From: Bacillota bacterium
GTDB lineage: Bacteria; Bacillota; Clostridia; Christensenellales; CAG-138
Length of the DNA: 36,610 nucleotides
NCBI GenBank assembly: GCA_023435025.1
Contig: JAEYSE010000046.1
Coordinates: forward strand, 1-36,610
Reading direction: 5' to 3'
This document shows, in pieces, positions 23,194-30,577 of this stretch; position 1 is the first letter of the stretch, and every line of letters starts with the position of its first letter. Made by a program: the position numbers and the translations under genes. The notes under the pieces are model-generated. The model worked only from the letters and a program-made list of their open reading frames with translations, was not told where the DNA came from and did not search any database.

Positions 23194-23230
23194 GTTACTT
23201 TGGATCACCGCCATAGATAAAAGCGGGCGG

Positions 23231-24346
23231 TTACGCTTGCTCAAACGCGAGCGCGATATCCTTCATATACCCCGTGATGTCGATATGCTGAGGACAGCGC
23301 TCTTCACAGGCCCTGCACGCGATGCATTCGGAAGCCTTGCCATGCCCAGCCTTATGCAGGTTGGTATAATACACCTCCTCCAATATCGGGTTGTTGAATT
23401 GCTTCAATTGGTTGTAAATCGTAAAATACCGCGGGATCGGGATGCTTTGGGGGCAATTGTCCACGCAATAGAGGCAATAGGTGCAAGGGATTACGGTTCC
23501 AGCTTTTATGATGTCCGCAGCCTGGAACACGATATTCCGTTCCTCCTCGTCAAGTGGTACAAATTCTTGCATGCAGGAGGCATTGTCTTCCACCTGATCG
23601 ATGTTGCCCATGCCGCTTAACACCATTTCAACGCCGTCTAAAGACGCGGCAAACCGTAGCGCCCATGAGGGGACGGAGAGATTGGGGTGGCGATTTTTGT
23701 ACATTTCCTCAACCTGAGGAGGAACCTGGGCAAGCGTTCCGCCTTTGATTGGTTCCATCACGATAATAGGCTTTTTGTGCGCCCTTGCTACCTCATAGCA
23801 CTTTCGGGATTGTATGCTTTCGCTCTCCCAATCCACATAATTGATCTGCAATTGCACGAACTCCATTTCGGGGTGGCGGGTCAAGATGGTATCCAGCACT
23901 TCGGCTGTATCATGGAATGAAAACCCAATGTGCCTGGCATTCCCTTCTTCCTTCAGTTTTTTCATGAATGCAAACCCGCCAAGCCTTTCGGTATTGGCAA
24001 AGCTTGCGGCGCCCAGGTTGTGCAGCAGATAATAATCAAAATATGTAACGCCGCATTTATTGAGCTGTTTGTCAAACTTGTTTTGATAATCCTCAGGCTT
24101 AGTCACGATATATACCGGCATCTTGGTCGCGGCAAGAAACGCTTCCCTTGGATAGCGCTCGACTACGGCCTTTTTTAGGGCAATCTCGCTAAAGCCCATG
24201 TGGTAACCGTATGCCGTATCAAAATATGTAAATCCCTTTTCCATAAAGCGGTCCACCATGGCAAAAAGTACTTCATAATCGATGCTCGCTCCGTCTTCCC
24301 GATCCGTTAATGGCAGGCGCATCAACCCAAACCCCAGCTTTTTCAT
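23231..24346 (-). CDS. Aldo/keto reductase with C-terminal 4Fe-4S domain
   Basis: A 371-residue protein. The AKR barrel occupies about residues 1-270: FGLMRLPL, FDTAYGYHMGFSE (catalytic Asp-Tyr region), DYYLLHNL (catalytic His) and MEPIKGGTLAQ. The C-terminus carries two Cys clusters, CTYCLYCVDNCPQ and CIACRACEERCPQ, for [4Fe-4S] clusters. This clostridial AKR type reduces unknown carbonyls, perhaps with ferredoxin. It is divergent from a MerR gene, and its promoter has the MerR layout, so induction by an aldehyde or electrophile is likely. Confidence 0.93.
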   Translation of the reverse strand: MKKLGFGLMRLPLTDREDGASIDYEVLFAMVDRFMEKGFTYFDTAYGYHMGFSEIALKKAVVERYPREAFLAATKMPVYIVTKPEDYQNKFDKQLNKCGVTYFDYYLLHNLGAASFANTERLGGFAFMKKLKEEGNARHIGFSFHDTAEVLDTILTRHPEMEFVQLQINYVDWESESIQSRKCYEVARAHKKPIIVMEPIKGGTLAQVPPQVEEMYKNRHPNLSVPSWALRFAASLDGVEMVLSGMGNIDQVEDNASCMQEFVPLDEEERNIVFQAADIIKAGTVIPCTYCLYCVDNCPQSIPIPRYFTIYNQLKQFNNPILEEVYYTNLHKAGHGKASECIACRACEERCPQHIDITGYMKDIALAFEQA

Positions 24347-24372
24347 ACTGTAATCCCCCTTGTTGAAAATAC

Positions 24373-24400
24373 TTGGACTATATGGTAAAGTCAGTATAAA
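24373..24400 (+). promoter_or_regulatory. Promoter of the merR gene
   Basis: TTGGAC, a 16-bp spacer and TATAAA on the plus strand. The operator palindrome lies just downstream of this -10, a position that would repress the regulator's own gene. Confidence 0.55.
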
Positions 24401-24423
24401 TCATTCGAGTTACTCGAATGCAA
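24393..24423 (-). promoter_or_regulatory. MerR-type promoter of the aldo/keto reductase with operator in a 19-bp spacer
   Basis: On the minus strand TTGCAT (24418-24423) and TATACT (24393-24398) are separated by 19 bp. The palindrome CATTCGAGT-T-ACTCGAATG (24402-24420, perfect 9-bp arms) fills the spacer. An overlong spacer with a centred dyad is the classical MerR activation geometry. Confidence 0.85.
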
Positions 24424-24445
24424 GCACTTTTTTCAGGAGGTCGGT

Positions 24446-24862
24446 ATGTCAACATTAACGGTCAGGCAGATTGCACAAAAATATAATGTATCCGCGCATA
24501 CCATCCGTTTTTATGACGACGAAGGCCTGTTTCCGCACGTCATGCGGGATGCGCACGGCGCAAGGGTATTCACTGACGCGAATTTGGAATGGATATATCT
24601 GGTGCTGTGTCTGCGCAGCACGGGGATGTCGGTTGCAGACATTAAAAATTTCGTGCTGCTTTGTGGGCAGGGAGACGGTACGATGCTGGAGCGCTACCGC
24701 ATCATACTTGCGCAAAAGGAAAAAGCGGAGCGGGAAATGGAAGAGTTGCAGCGTAAAATCGCGGTGCTGAATAAAAAAGAGAAATACTACGAGGACGCAC
24801 TTAGGAACAAAGGGGTAGACGTATGCAATCCGCTCGTAAAGCAGGAGCAGGGCATCAGCTGA
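24446..24862 (+). CDS. MerR-family transcriptional regulator
   Basis: A 138-residue protein. The N-terminal winged helix reads TVRQIAQKYNVSAHTIRFYD then DEGLFPHVMRDAHGARVFTD, typical of MerR. LVLCLRSTGMSVADIKNFV follows, then a long dimerisation coiled coil (about 85-122). The short C-terminus contains one Cys (VCNPLV), so it resembles AdhR-like aldehyde-sensing regulators rather than metal sensors, but this is inference. The ATG follows CAGGAGG. The regulated partner is the divergent aldo/keto reductase. Confidence 0.92.
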   Translation: MSTLTVRQIAQKYNVSAHTIRFYDDEGLFPHVMRDAHGARVFTDANLEWIYLVLCLRSTGMSVADIKNFVLLCGQGDGTMLERYRIILAQKEKAEREMEELQRKIAVLNKKEKYYEDALRNKGVDVCNPLVKQEQGIS

Positions 24863-24978
24863 TCTTCTCACGGGTTTAGAAACCGCAACGGTTTTGATGG
24901 CCATATTCCTAAAAAAGCCTGATGATTGGAGTATGGCTTACATATACTATTAGACACAGCATATTAAAAAGAGGGAAT

Positions 24979-26061
24979 ATGCGGAATTTTGCCTTGGGTG
25001 CCATGGTGGCGGGCGCATTTTATTTGTGGCCGCACTTTAAAGGATTGCCGATATTTCAAAAAGCGCAGCCAGGCGTCGCCTGGCTGCTTTCCGCGCTTTT
25101 GGCTGCACTGTTGCTTCTTGGAACGGCGCTGTTCCAAAGCGTTGTTGTCGGGTTTTTTTTATACCTTTGCATGTTCTATGCCATAACTGACGCCGTATTT
25201 CTTTTGCTGCGTCTGTTTGCGCGCGGAAAAAAGCATACGGCATGGAATCGTATCTACGCGGGGGGAATGATGCCCATATTTGCGGCGACGCTGATCTGCG
25301 TTCTTGGTTTTTTTAACGCGAAAAACATTGTGGTAACGGAATATGAGGTTATTCTCAAGAAGACAATGCCTTCCGCGGTCCGAATTGCTCTTATCAGCGA
25401 TATGCATCTCGGCACGTCAATTCATGGGGGAGATTTGGAAGGAATTGTGGAAAAGATAAACGCTCTTTCACCGGATCTCATACTCTTGGGCGGGGATATT
25501 TACGAGGAGCGTACCACAAAGGAAGAGCTTTCGGCCTCTTATGCCGCGTTTTCGCGCCTCTACGCGCCCCTTGGCGTGTATTTTGTGCCCGGTAATCATG
25601 AATATAACGCACAGCGGGAAGGTGTGATGGACCTTGTTTCTGTATTTCTCAATCTGGAGGCGGCCGGGGTTTCGCCGCTCAAAGATGAGTCGGTGGATCT
25701 GGGCGCGTTTTATCTGATCGGGCGGGACGATGTGAAGTCTTTTACCCGCGCCTCCGTTCAAACGCTGTTCGAGGATGTCGATCAGGACTTGCCAGTCATC
25801 GTGCTGGACCATGAGCCGATGGAGCTTGATGAAGTGAAAACTGCAGGTGTAGACCTGCAGCTTTCTGGGCATACGCACGCAGGGCAGCTCTTCCCGGGTG
25901 GGCCATTAATGGAATTGGTTGGCATTTATGACTATGCTTATGGGCACCACAGGGCAGGGGAGTATCAGATTATTGTCAGCTCTGGCATTGGGGCATGGGG
26001 GTTCCCCATGCGCGTCGGTAGTCCGTCTGAAATTGTATTGGTGACGTTAAAAGGAACATAA
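24979..26061 (+). CDS. Membrane-anchored metallophosphoesterase
   Basis: The protein has 360 residues from the ATG at 24979, after AGAGGG (spacing short). Residues 1-130 carry about four hydrophobic helices. The calcineurin-like phosphoesterase domain has all metal motifs: LISDMHLG, LLGGDIYEER, VPGNHEYN, LDHEPME and LSGHTHAGQLFPGG. This layout resembles YkuE/YaeI-type enzymes, some of which act on lipid-linked phosphates. The active site side of the membrane and the substrate are not determinable here. Confidence 0.88.
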   Translation: MRNFALGAMVAGAFYLWPHFKGLPIFQKAQPGVAWLLSALLAALLLLGTALFQSVVVGFFLYLCMFYAITDAVFLLLRLFARGKKHTAWNRIYAGGMMPIFAATLICVLGFFNAKNIVVTEYEVILKKTMPSAVRIALISDMHLGTSIHGGDLEGIVEKINALSPDLILLGGDIYEERTTKEELSASYAAFSRLYAPLGVYFVPGNHEYNAQREGVMDLVSVFLNLEAAGVSPLKDESVDLGAFYLIGRDDVKSFTRASVQTLFEDVDQDLPVIVLDHEPMELDEVKTAGVDLQLSGHTHAGQLFPGGPLMELVGIYDYAYGHHRAGEYQIIVSSGIGAWGFPMRVGSPSEIVLVTLKGT

Positions 26062-26066
26062 ATAAA

Positions 26067-26086
26067 GCGGGACGTTGCCGTCCCGC
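26067..26086. terminator. Hairpin after the metallophosphoesterase gene
   Basis: GCGGGACG and CGTCCCGC form a perfect 8-bp stem with loop TTGC. The plus side lacks a U-tract; the minus side continues TTTATTT. Confidence 0.5.
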
Positions 26087-26198
26087 CATAGAAATGCAAA
26101 CCTGTTTGAGGATTTCAAGGTATCTGGGTTTTATCGCACCGACAATTTTTTTGTTTTTGGGAAAACTACATACCCCCGTATCCCTCAGGGGATTATAA

Positions 26199-26219
26199 AA
26201 AAGCGGCAATGCCGCTTTT
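26199..26219 (-). terminator. Terminator of the BTAD regulator gene
   Basis: AAAAGCGGC and GCCGCTTTT form a perfect 9-bp stem with loop AAT, followed on the minus strand by further T residues. It begins 7 bases after the gene's stop. Confidence 0.75.
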
Positions 26220-26225
26220 GTGGCA

Positions 26226-27431
26226 CTATACTGCCTGTGAGCGCGGCTGTATGGAACGCACCTGCGTGGTCAGCGTAACGCCGTTTTCCAGGCACAGCTG
26301 CCCGAACTTCTGCTGAATACGCATAAGTACAACGCTGATATTGATCTCCGTCGCGTTGGGGAGGAGAATAAGCAACTGTGTATTGGAGTGCTGCGTCAGC
26401 ACGTCGGATTTTCTAAGCGACAGCACGCAGGCGCGCTTAAGCGATGACATTACCTGAAACATTTCCTGATCCGAAAGCTCGCGGCTGTGGGCGACTATGG
26501 TGTACATCACCAGCATGCAGGCCACCTGTTCGCGGCGGTTCTTGCGTTCGTGCAGCTGGAATATCTGGCGGAATACATCGGATTCGCACAGCATTGGTCC
26601 CGCGGCTGCCGCCGCAGACCTGAGGTCGTCGAGTACCATGCCGATATCCGGGCGTTGCGGCTGGGCGGTCGTGCTGATGCTGCGCCCGGCGGCTTTGAGC
26701 TCTTCGGAAGGTTGCACGTCGAGTTCCTTGCTCAAAAGCGCCGTAATGCTCTTATAATGTGACATTGCACCATACCGGTTGCCGTTGGCTAGCATTGCGT
26801 GAATCATCATGGCGTGGTAATGCTCTTCAAACATGTTGTGCTGCAACGCGGCGGAACAGACGTCGATTACCTCGTTGTAAAGATGCTGCTCATAAAGCAA
26901 GCTGATATAGCTGTTGATGCAGGAAAAATACTGGCGCCGATAATAGGAGGTGAGTGTCTCCACCCACTTTTCATCCGCAATATCCTCCATATAATCGCCG
27001 GTATAAAGGTCCATAATCCTTTTGCAGGAGCACTTCAATTCGTCTTCCGGCAGGCCGTTTTTAATATGACCTGCCAGCTTGTCGAATTCAAACGCGTCCA
27101 CGTTGACCGCCGCCTCCATATTCCACCCATACATGCGGTGCTGGGAGAGGATATAAGGCTGGCCGTATTCGTCCGTCTCCGGAAGCTGCTTGCGCAGCCG
27201 ATAAATGAGGTTTTGCAGCGCCTTGCGCGGGTTGACAACGTCATCCTCCTGCCAGAGCATGTCGATCAGCGCCTCAGACGTGATAAATTTGCCACGGTTT
27301 GCAAGGAAAAACCGGAACAGCATCCAAAGGCTGTCCGCCCGGGGTGACAAGCTGCTAAGCATTGTCCCGTCATATTCAACTAAAAACCCGCCAAAAAGTT
27401 TAATGGAGAGTTTCGCGCTTTCAGCCCCCAT
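26226..27431 (-). CDS. BTAD (AfsR/SARP-type) transcriptional regulator with degenerate GGDEF-like C-terminus
   Basis: The protein has 400 residues from the ATG at 27431, 5 bases from GGGAGG. Residues about 8-100 form an OmpR/SARP winged helix (IKLFGGFLVEYDG, then ALQNLIYRLRKQL). Residues about 105-250 form the bacterial transcriptional activator domain of TPR-like helices. Residues about 265-395 resemble a nucleotide-cyclase/GGDEF fold (SLKRACVLSLRKSDVLTQHS, LLILLPNATE) but the GGDEF signature is absent, so catalysis is unlikely. It is divergent from the tandem c-di-GMP riboswitches, making a link to c-di-GMP signalling attractive but unproven. Confidence 0.8.
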   Translation of the reverse strand: MGAESAKLSIKLFGGFLVEYDGTMLSSLSPRADSLWMLFRFFLANRGKFITSEALIDMLWQEDDVVNPRKALQNLIYRLRKQLPETDEYGQPYILSQHRMYGWNMEAAVNVDAFEFDKLAGHIKNGLPEDELKCSCKRIMDLYTGDYMEDIADEKWVETLTSYYRRQYFSCINSYISLLYEQHLYNEVIDVCSAALQHNMFEEHYHAMMIHAMLANGNRYGAMSHYKSITALLSKELDVQPSEELKAAGRSISTTAQPQRPDIGMVLDDLRSAAAAAGPMLCESDVFRQIFQLHERKNRREQVACMLVMYTIVAHSRELSDQEMFQVMSSLKRACVLSLRKSDVLTQHSNTQLLILLPNATEINISVVLMRIQQKFGQLCLENGVTLTTQVRSIQPRSQAV

Positions 27432-27603
27432 ACTTGCCTCCCTGGATATCTCAATTATCAGGAAATATTTCCTTATTATTATAAACAATATTTATGTGTT
27501 TTGACAAGGTTAACAATGTATATTAAATACAATACAATGTTTGCCACACTTTGAAACACGAAAGCTGTTTTTTAAATACTGTATAAATTTTTTTATTTTT
27601 TTG

Positions 27604-27632
27604 TTGTAACTTATGCATATATGGTTTATTAT
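27604..27632 (+). promoter_or_regulatory. Promoter upstream of the tandem riboswitches
   Basis: TTGTAA, a 17-bp spacer and TATTAT place a TSS near 27639, about 30 bases before the first aptamer. A second candidate, TTGACA (27501-27506) with TAAATA at 17 bp, lies further upstream. Confidence 0.55.
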
Positions 27633-27670
27633 AAAGACGTATAAAAAGTTAATATTTGTTTTGTTGTGAG

Positions 27671-27762
27671 ACTTAAGCGACAAACGGCAAACCCGTCGAA
27701 AGGCGGCGACGCAAAACTACAGGGCCTGAAATGGCAGCCAGTTACCGAAAGAAGTTTTTTTG
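27671..27762 (+). ncRNA. GEMM-I c-di-GMP riboswitch, first of tandem pair
   Basis: The conserved aptamer core is present: GGCAAACC, the P2 stem CCGTC-GAAA-GGCGG with GNRA tetraloop, GCGACGCAAA, and GGGCCTGAAATGGCAGCC. P3 closes as AACT/AGTT. A short P1 (ACTT 27671-27674 with AAGT 27752-27755) runs directly into eight T residues, so ligand-stabilised P1 could promote transcription termination. The expression platform is inferred. Confidence 0.9.
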
Positions 27763-27802
27763 TTGTTTTTTCTGAGTGAAAATGAGCAACAGTGGACAAG
27801 TT

Positions 27803-27897
27803 GCATGGGTATTCCCCAATGCGACAAAGGCAAACCCGTCGAAAGACGGCGACGCAAAGCTAGAGGGCCTGAAATGGCAGCCAGCTACCGAAAGGGG
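27803..27897 (+). ncRNA. GEMM-I c-di-GMP riboswitch, second of tandem pair, next to the start codon
   Basis: Same core as the first copy, with compensatory changes (P3 AGCT/AGCT; P2 CCGTC/GACGG). CCCC at 27814-27817 can form P1 with GGGG at 27894-27897, which is the Shine-Dalgarno 7 bases before the ATG at 27905. The same CCCC can instead pair with GGG in an upstream hairpin (27803-27809 with 27815-27822). The two structures are exclusive, so c-di-GMP binding should hide the ribosome site and switch translation off. Confidence 0.92.
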
Positions 27898-27904
27898 TAT
27901 TTTT

Positions 27905-28807
27905 ATGAAAAAAGTCATTCGAAACACCGCGCTGCTGGTGGCAGTGGCGTTAATAGCAACCGTACTGCTGCCGGTTAACGTGCTTGCCAAAACCAAGACG
28001 TTTGACCTTTCCAATGTGTCCGCCGGACACATCACCGTTTATTATGAATCGAGTTCTGGTAAGGCGCTTAAAGTTGGCATGCGGGACGACGATACACGCA
28101 TGATTCAATATTACGATTATGTATCCGGAACAAAGGAAAGCTTTCCGCTTCCCGCAGGGGCACAAAATGTATCTGCTCTGATCTATGAAAATATCAGCGG
28201 AAACTCGTACCGCAAGCTGGACAGCGTAACGTTTGTCAATTCTTCAAAGTCGGCTTCCGCGCAACCAATACCTGCAGGGACAGGCAGTTCCTCCACGCAG
28301 CAGGGCTCCACAAAAAACCTTCCGGCCAGCGCGACAAAATATTTAAGCAGCGTTAAGGAGATTTCATTCCGGGCCGGGGATAGTGTATCCAATAAAGCTG
28401 CGGAGCTTACGGCGGGAAAGAAGACGACACAGGAAAAGGCAATGGCCATATACAGCTATATCGTCAAGAACTTTTCGTATGATTATGATCTGTATTATGA
28501 CGTGATTGAAGGGCGGGTCACGCGCTATACGCCCAACCCTAACTCCATACTCAAAGCAAAAGAGGGCATTTGCTATGACATCGCATCTTTGTACGCGGCC
28601 ATGTGCCGCAGCGTGGGCATCCCCGTTAAAATGATCAAGGGCAACAGCAAGCCTGCGGGCGGCTACCATGCGTGGAACAGCGTGTACAATGACGCAACAG
28701 GTGAGTGGGTATCTATGGATCTCACGCTGGATATGGCGGCCCGCCGTGGCGGCGCTACCAAGTGGAGAACAATCGGAAGCGGATATTCCGCATCCAGTTC
28801 GGTATAA
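27905..28807 (+). CDS. Secreted transglutaminase-like (papain-fold) protein under c-di-GMP control
   Basis: A 300-residue protein. Residues 1-28 are a signal peptide ending VNVLA. A beta-rich N-terminal domain (about 30-112) and a Ser/Thr-rich linker (about 113-140) precede the transglutaminase-like domain (about 170-300). The catalytic triad is Cys223 in GICYDIASLYAAMCRSVGIP, His255 in GGYHAWNSVY and Asp272 in VSMDLTLD. It probably acts at the cell surface as a protease or crosslinker. Tandem c-di-GMP riboswitches in its leader suggest a role in the motile-to-sessile switch. It is followed by its own terminator, so it is monocistronic. Confidence 0.9.
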   Translation: MKKVIRNTALLVAVALIATVLLPVNVLAKTKTFDLSNVSAGHITVYYESSSGKALKVGMRDDDTRMIQYYDYVSGTKESFPLPAGAQNVSALIYENISGNSYRKLDSVTFVNSSKSASAQPIPAGTGSSSTQQGSTKNLPASATKYLSSVKEISFRAGDSVSNKAAELTAGKKTTQEKAMAIYSYIVKNFSYDYDLYYDVIEGRVTRYTPNPNSILKAKEGICYDIASLYAAMCRSVGIPVKMIKGNSKPAGGYHAWNSVYNDATGEWVSMDLTLDMAARRGGATKWRTIGSGYSASSSV

Positions 28808-28831
28808 GAGTTACACCCACCTCCAAGGCAG

Positions 28832-28868
28832 AACGGCTGCATCCAAATGGATGCAGCCGTTTTCTGTT
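28832..28868 (+). terminator. Terminator of the transglutaminase-like gene
   Basis: AACGGCTGCATCC and GGATGCAGCCGTT form a perfect 13-bp stem with loop AAAT, then TTCTGTT. Confidence 0.85.
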
Positions 28869-28973
28869 ATAAAAATACGTCGGTTTTGAGCGCAGCGGTA
28901 AATGAGGGGATATGGCCGGAATGCCGGGCAAATGGATAGATGTAAATTCCCATTTTAATTTTTGAAATATGAA

Positions 28974-29004
28974 AACTGCCGCAGTCATGAAGACTGCGGC
29001 AGTT
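28974..29004 (-). terminator. Terminator of the zinc-ribbon gene
   Basis: AACTGCCGCAGTC and GACTGCGGCAGTT form a perfect 13-bp stem with a 5-base loop; the minus strand continues TTCATATTTC after TT. Confidence 0.75.
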
Positions 29005-29062
29005 CAAGTTGTTTGTAATCACCGTTTAACCGCGCACTGGCGGATCAAAAGGGGATTAGCGG

Positions 29063-29332
29063 TTACCGACGCGCCTGGAAGCAAGCGCTGCAATACACCG
29101 GCCTGTCGTTCTTGGGAACGAACGGGATCTTGGTAGGAGCGCCGCACTGTGCGCAAACGGTGTCGTACATTTCACGCTCGCCACTGCGCTGGTTCTTCCT
29201 AGAATTGCGGCAGTCCCTGCAGCGCGCGGGCTCATTCTGGAAGCCCTTTTCCGCATAAAATTCCTGTTCGCCGGCTGTGAATACGAAAGGTGCGCCACAG
29301 TCCTTGCATGCCAATTCTTTGTCCTGGAACAT
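29063..29332 (-). CDS. Small zinc-ribbon protein (CxxC-x17-CxxC type)
   Basis: A protein of 89 residues with four CxxC pairs: CKDC, CRDC, CAQC and CSAC. The first two (about residues 9-41) and last two (about 60-84) form two treble-clef or ribbon-like zinc sites. TAGEQEFYAEKGFQNEPARC is the usual sequence between the first pairs. The spacing between pairs gives the family its name. The function is unknown; nucleic-acid or ribosome binding is plausible. It has an unusually long leader behind a strong promoter. Confidence 0.85.
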   Translation of the reverse strand: MFQDKELACKDCGAPFVFTAGEQEFYAEKGFQNEPARCRDCRNSRKNQRSGEREMYDTVCAQCGAPTKIPFVPKNDRPVYCSACFQARR

Positions 29333-29339
29333 GATGTTG

Positions 29340-29667
29340 TAATCCCCTTTGTTATGGATTTTTATTAGTCCTAAACTTCGGCTGACCTGGTCTTTTCCCC
29401 CACATACGCCAACAGGAAGGCTCGCTCATAGCCATATAAGGCTCCCACTACTACTTCTCTCAGGATTCAGTTTGATTGGTCTTGCTTCATAGAACTCCCT
29501 TGACTGGACAAGATGTGATTCTTTTTGCTGAACCTTTTCAAATTGTATTCCTGGTTGGGCTTACATCTAGGCCGCACCATGCTCACCAGCGATTTTACCG
29601 GCTTACGTGGATCGTTTTGCCTGCGACTGGCTTCGACTTTCAACCACAGACCCGAAATTCAGGTACC
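29340..29667 (-). ncRNA. Candidate structured noncoding RNA or long leader of the zinc-ribbon gene
   Basis: A near-consensus promoter would start transcription near 29667, leaving about 335 nt before the zinc-ribbon ATG. I see no credible coding frame here. Local pairings on the minus strand include ACCTGA/TCGGGT (with a wobble) near the 5' end, a long-range AGATGT/ACATCT, AGCC-TTATA-GGCT and GACC-A-GGTC. The sequence is not tmRNA, RNase P RNA or SRP RNA by their hallmark motifs. There is no terminator before the gene, so it may be a leader that is processed, or a cis-regulatory RNA. The RNA class is unknown to me. Confidence 0.5.
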
Positions 29668-29673
29668 TTCCTC

Positions 29674-29702
29674 ATTATACATGCGGCTTGTCATTTGTGC
29701 AA
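29674..29702 (-). promoter_or_regulatory. Strong sigma-A promoter of the ncRNA/zinc-ribbon transcript
   Basis: On the minus strand TTGCAC (5 of 6), a 17-bp spacer and a perfect TATAAT. Confidence 0.75.
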
Positions 29703-29777
29703 CAATTTTTTTAACAATTTTTTGCTATTGCACTAATTGCGTGGAAAAACCGGCAGTATGCCACAAAAAACAATCTG

Positions 29778-29786
29778 TGGTATAAT
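29778..29786 (+). promoter_or_regulatory. Extended -10 promoter of exoA-maf-uvrC
   Basis: TGGTATAAT is a consensus extended -10 about 36 bases before the exoA start; no strong -35 accompanies it. The flanking CCACA/TGTGG bases form a short inverted repeat. Confidence 0.55.
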
Positions 29787-29821
29787 GAAAATAAGGATAT
29801 ACGTTGGGGGAGGACAAGCAT

Positions 29822-30577
29822 TTGAAGCTGATTTCCTGGAATGTAAATGGCTTGCGCGCATGCCTGAACAAAGGATTTCTTTCCTTTGTGGAAGGAGCAA
29901 ATGCGGATATTATCGCCCTGCAGGAAACCAAAATGCAGCAGGGGCAGGCGGAATTTGATATGCCCGGCTACACGGAATACTGGAACAGCGCCCAGAAGAA
30001 GGGGTACTCCGGCACGGCCGTGTTTACAAAACAAGCCCCTCTTTCAGTAACGCAGGGTATTGGCATAGAGGAACACGATACCGAAGGCCGTGTGCTCACG
30101 CTGGAATATGAAGCGTTTTATTTTGTAAACTGCTATACGCCCAACTCGAAGCGGGAGCTTGCGCGGCTTGCTTATCGCATGCAGTGGGAGGAAGCGTTTT
30201 TAAATTACCTCAAAGCGCTGGATGAAAAAAAGCCTGTGATACTCTGTGGGGATTTGAACGTCGCGCATCAGGAAATCGATATCAAAAACCCCAAAAGTAA
30301 TCGTATGAGCGCGGGCTTTACAGACGAGGAGCGGGAAAAGATGACGCAGCTTCTTTCCTCGGGCTTTGCGGATACGTTCCGGAGGCTGTACCCGGATGTA
30401 ACGGGCGCTTACAGCTGGTGGAGCTATTTCAGCAATGCGCGGCAAAATAACGTGGGATGGCGCATCGATTATTTTATTGTATCCGAGCGTCTGATGCCGC
30501 GCGTAAAGGACAGCTTTATATTGCCCGAGGTGGAAGGAAGCGACCATTGCCCCGTCGGGCTTTTGTTGGAGGACTAA
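29822..30577 (+). CDS. exoA: Exodeoxyribonuclease III / AP endonuclease
   Basis: A 251-residue protein with a TTG start at 29822, 8-9 bases from GGGGGAGG; an in-frame TTG at 29804 lies before the ribosome site. It cleaves DNA at abasic sites in base excision repair. The N-terminus KLISWNVNGLRA, the metal ligand Glu in IIALQETKMQ, CGDLNVAHQEID, and the C-terminal SDHCPVGL are the standard exonuclease-endonuclease-phosphatase motifs. The RIDYFIVSE segment contacts DNA. First gene of a likely three-gene transcript. Confidence 0.95.
   Translation: MKLISWNVNGLRACLNKGFLSFVEGANADIIALQETKMQQGQAEFDMPGYTEYWNSAQKKGYSGTAVFTKQAPLSVTQGIGIEEHDTEGRVLTLEYEAFYFVNCYTPNSKRELARLAYRMQWEEAFLNYLKALDEKKPVILCGDLNVAHQEIDIKNPKSNRMSAGFTDEEREKMTQLLSSGFADTFRRLYPDVTGAYSWWSYFSNARQNNVGWRIDYFIVSERLMPRVKDSFILPEVEGSDHCPVGLLLED

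Noticed and set aside
29340..29670. Remnant of an IS200/IS605-type element in the zinc-ribbon leader
   Set aside because: A few words (ATGAAGCAAGA on the minus strand) recall the 3' ends of such elements, but there is no transposase or TnpB sequence, and a strong promoter points into the region.
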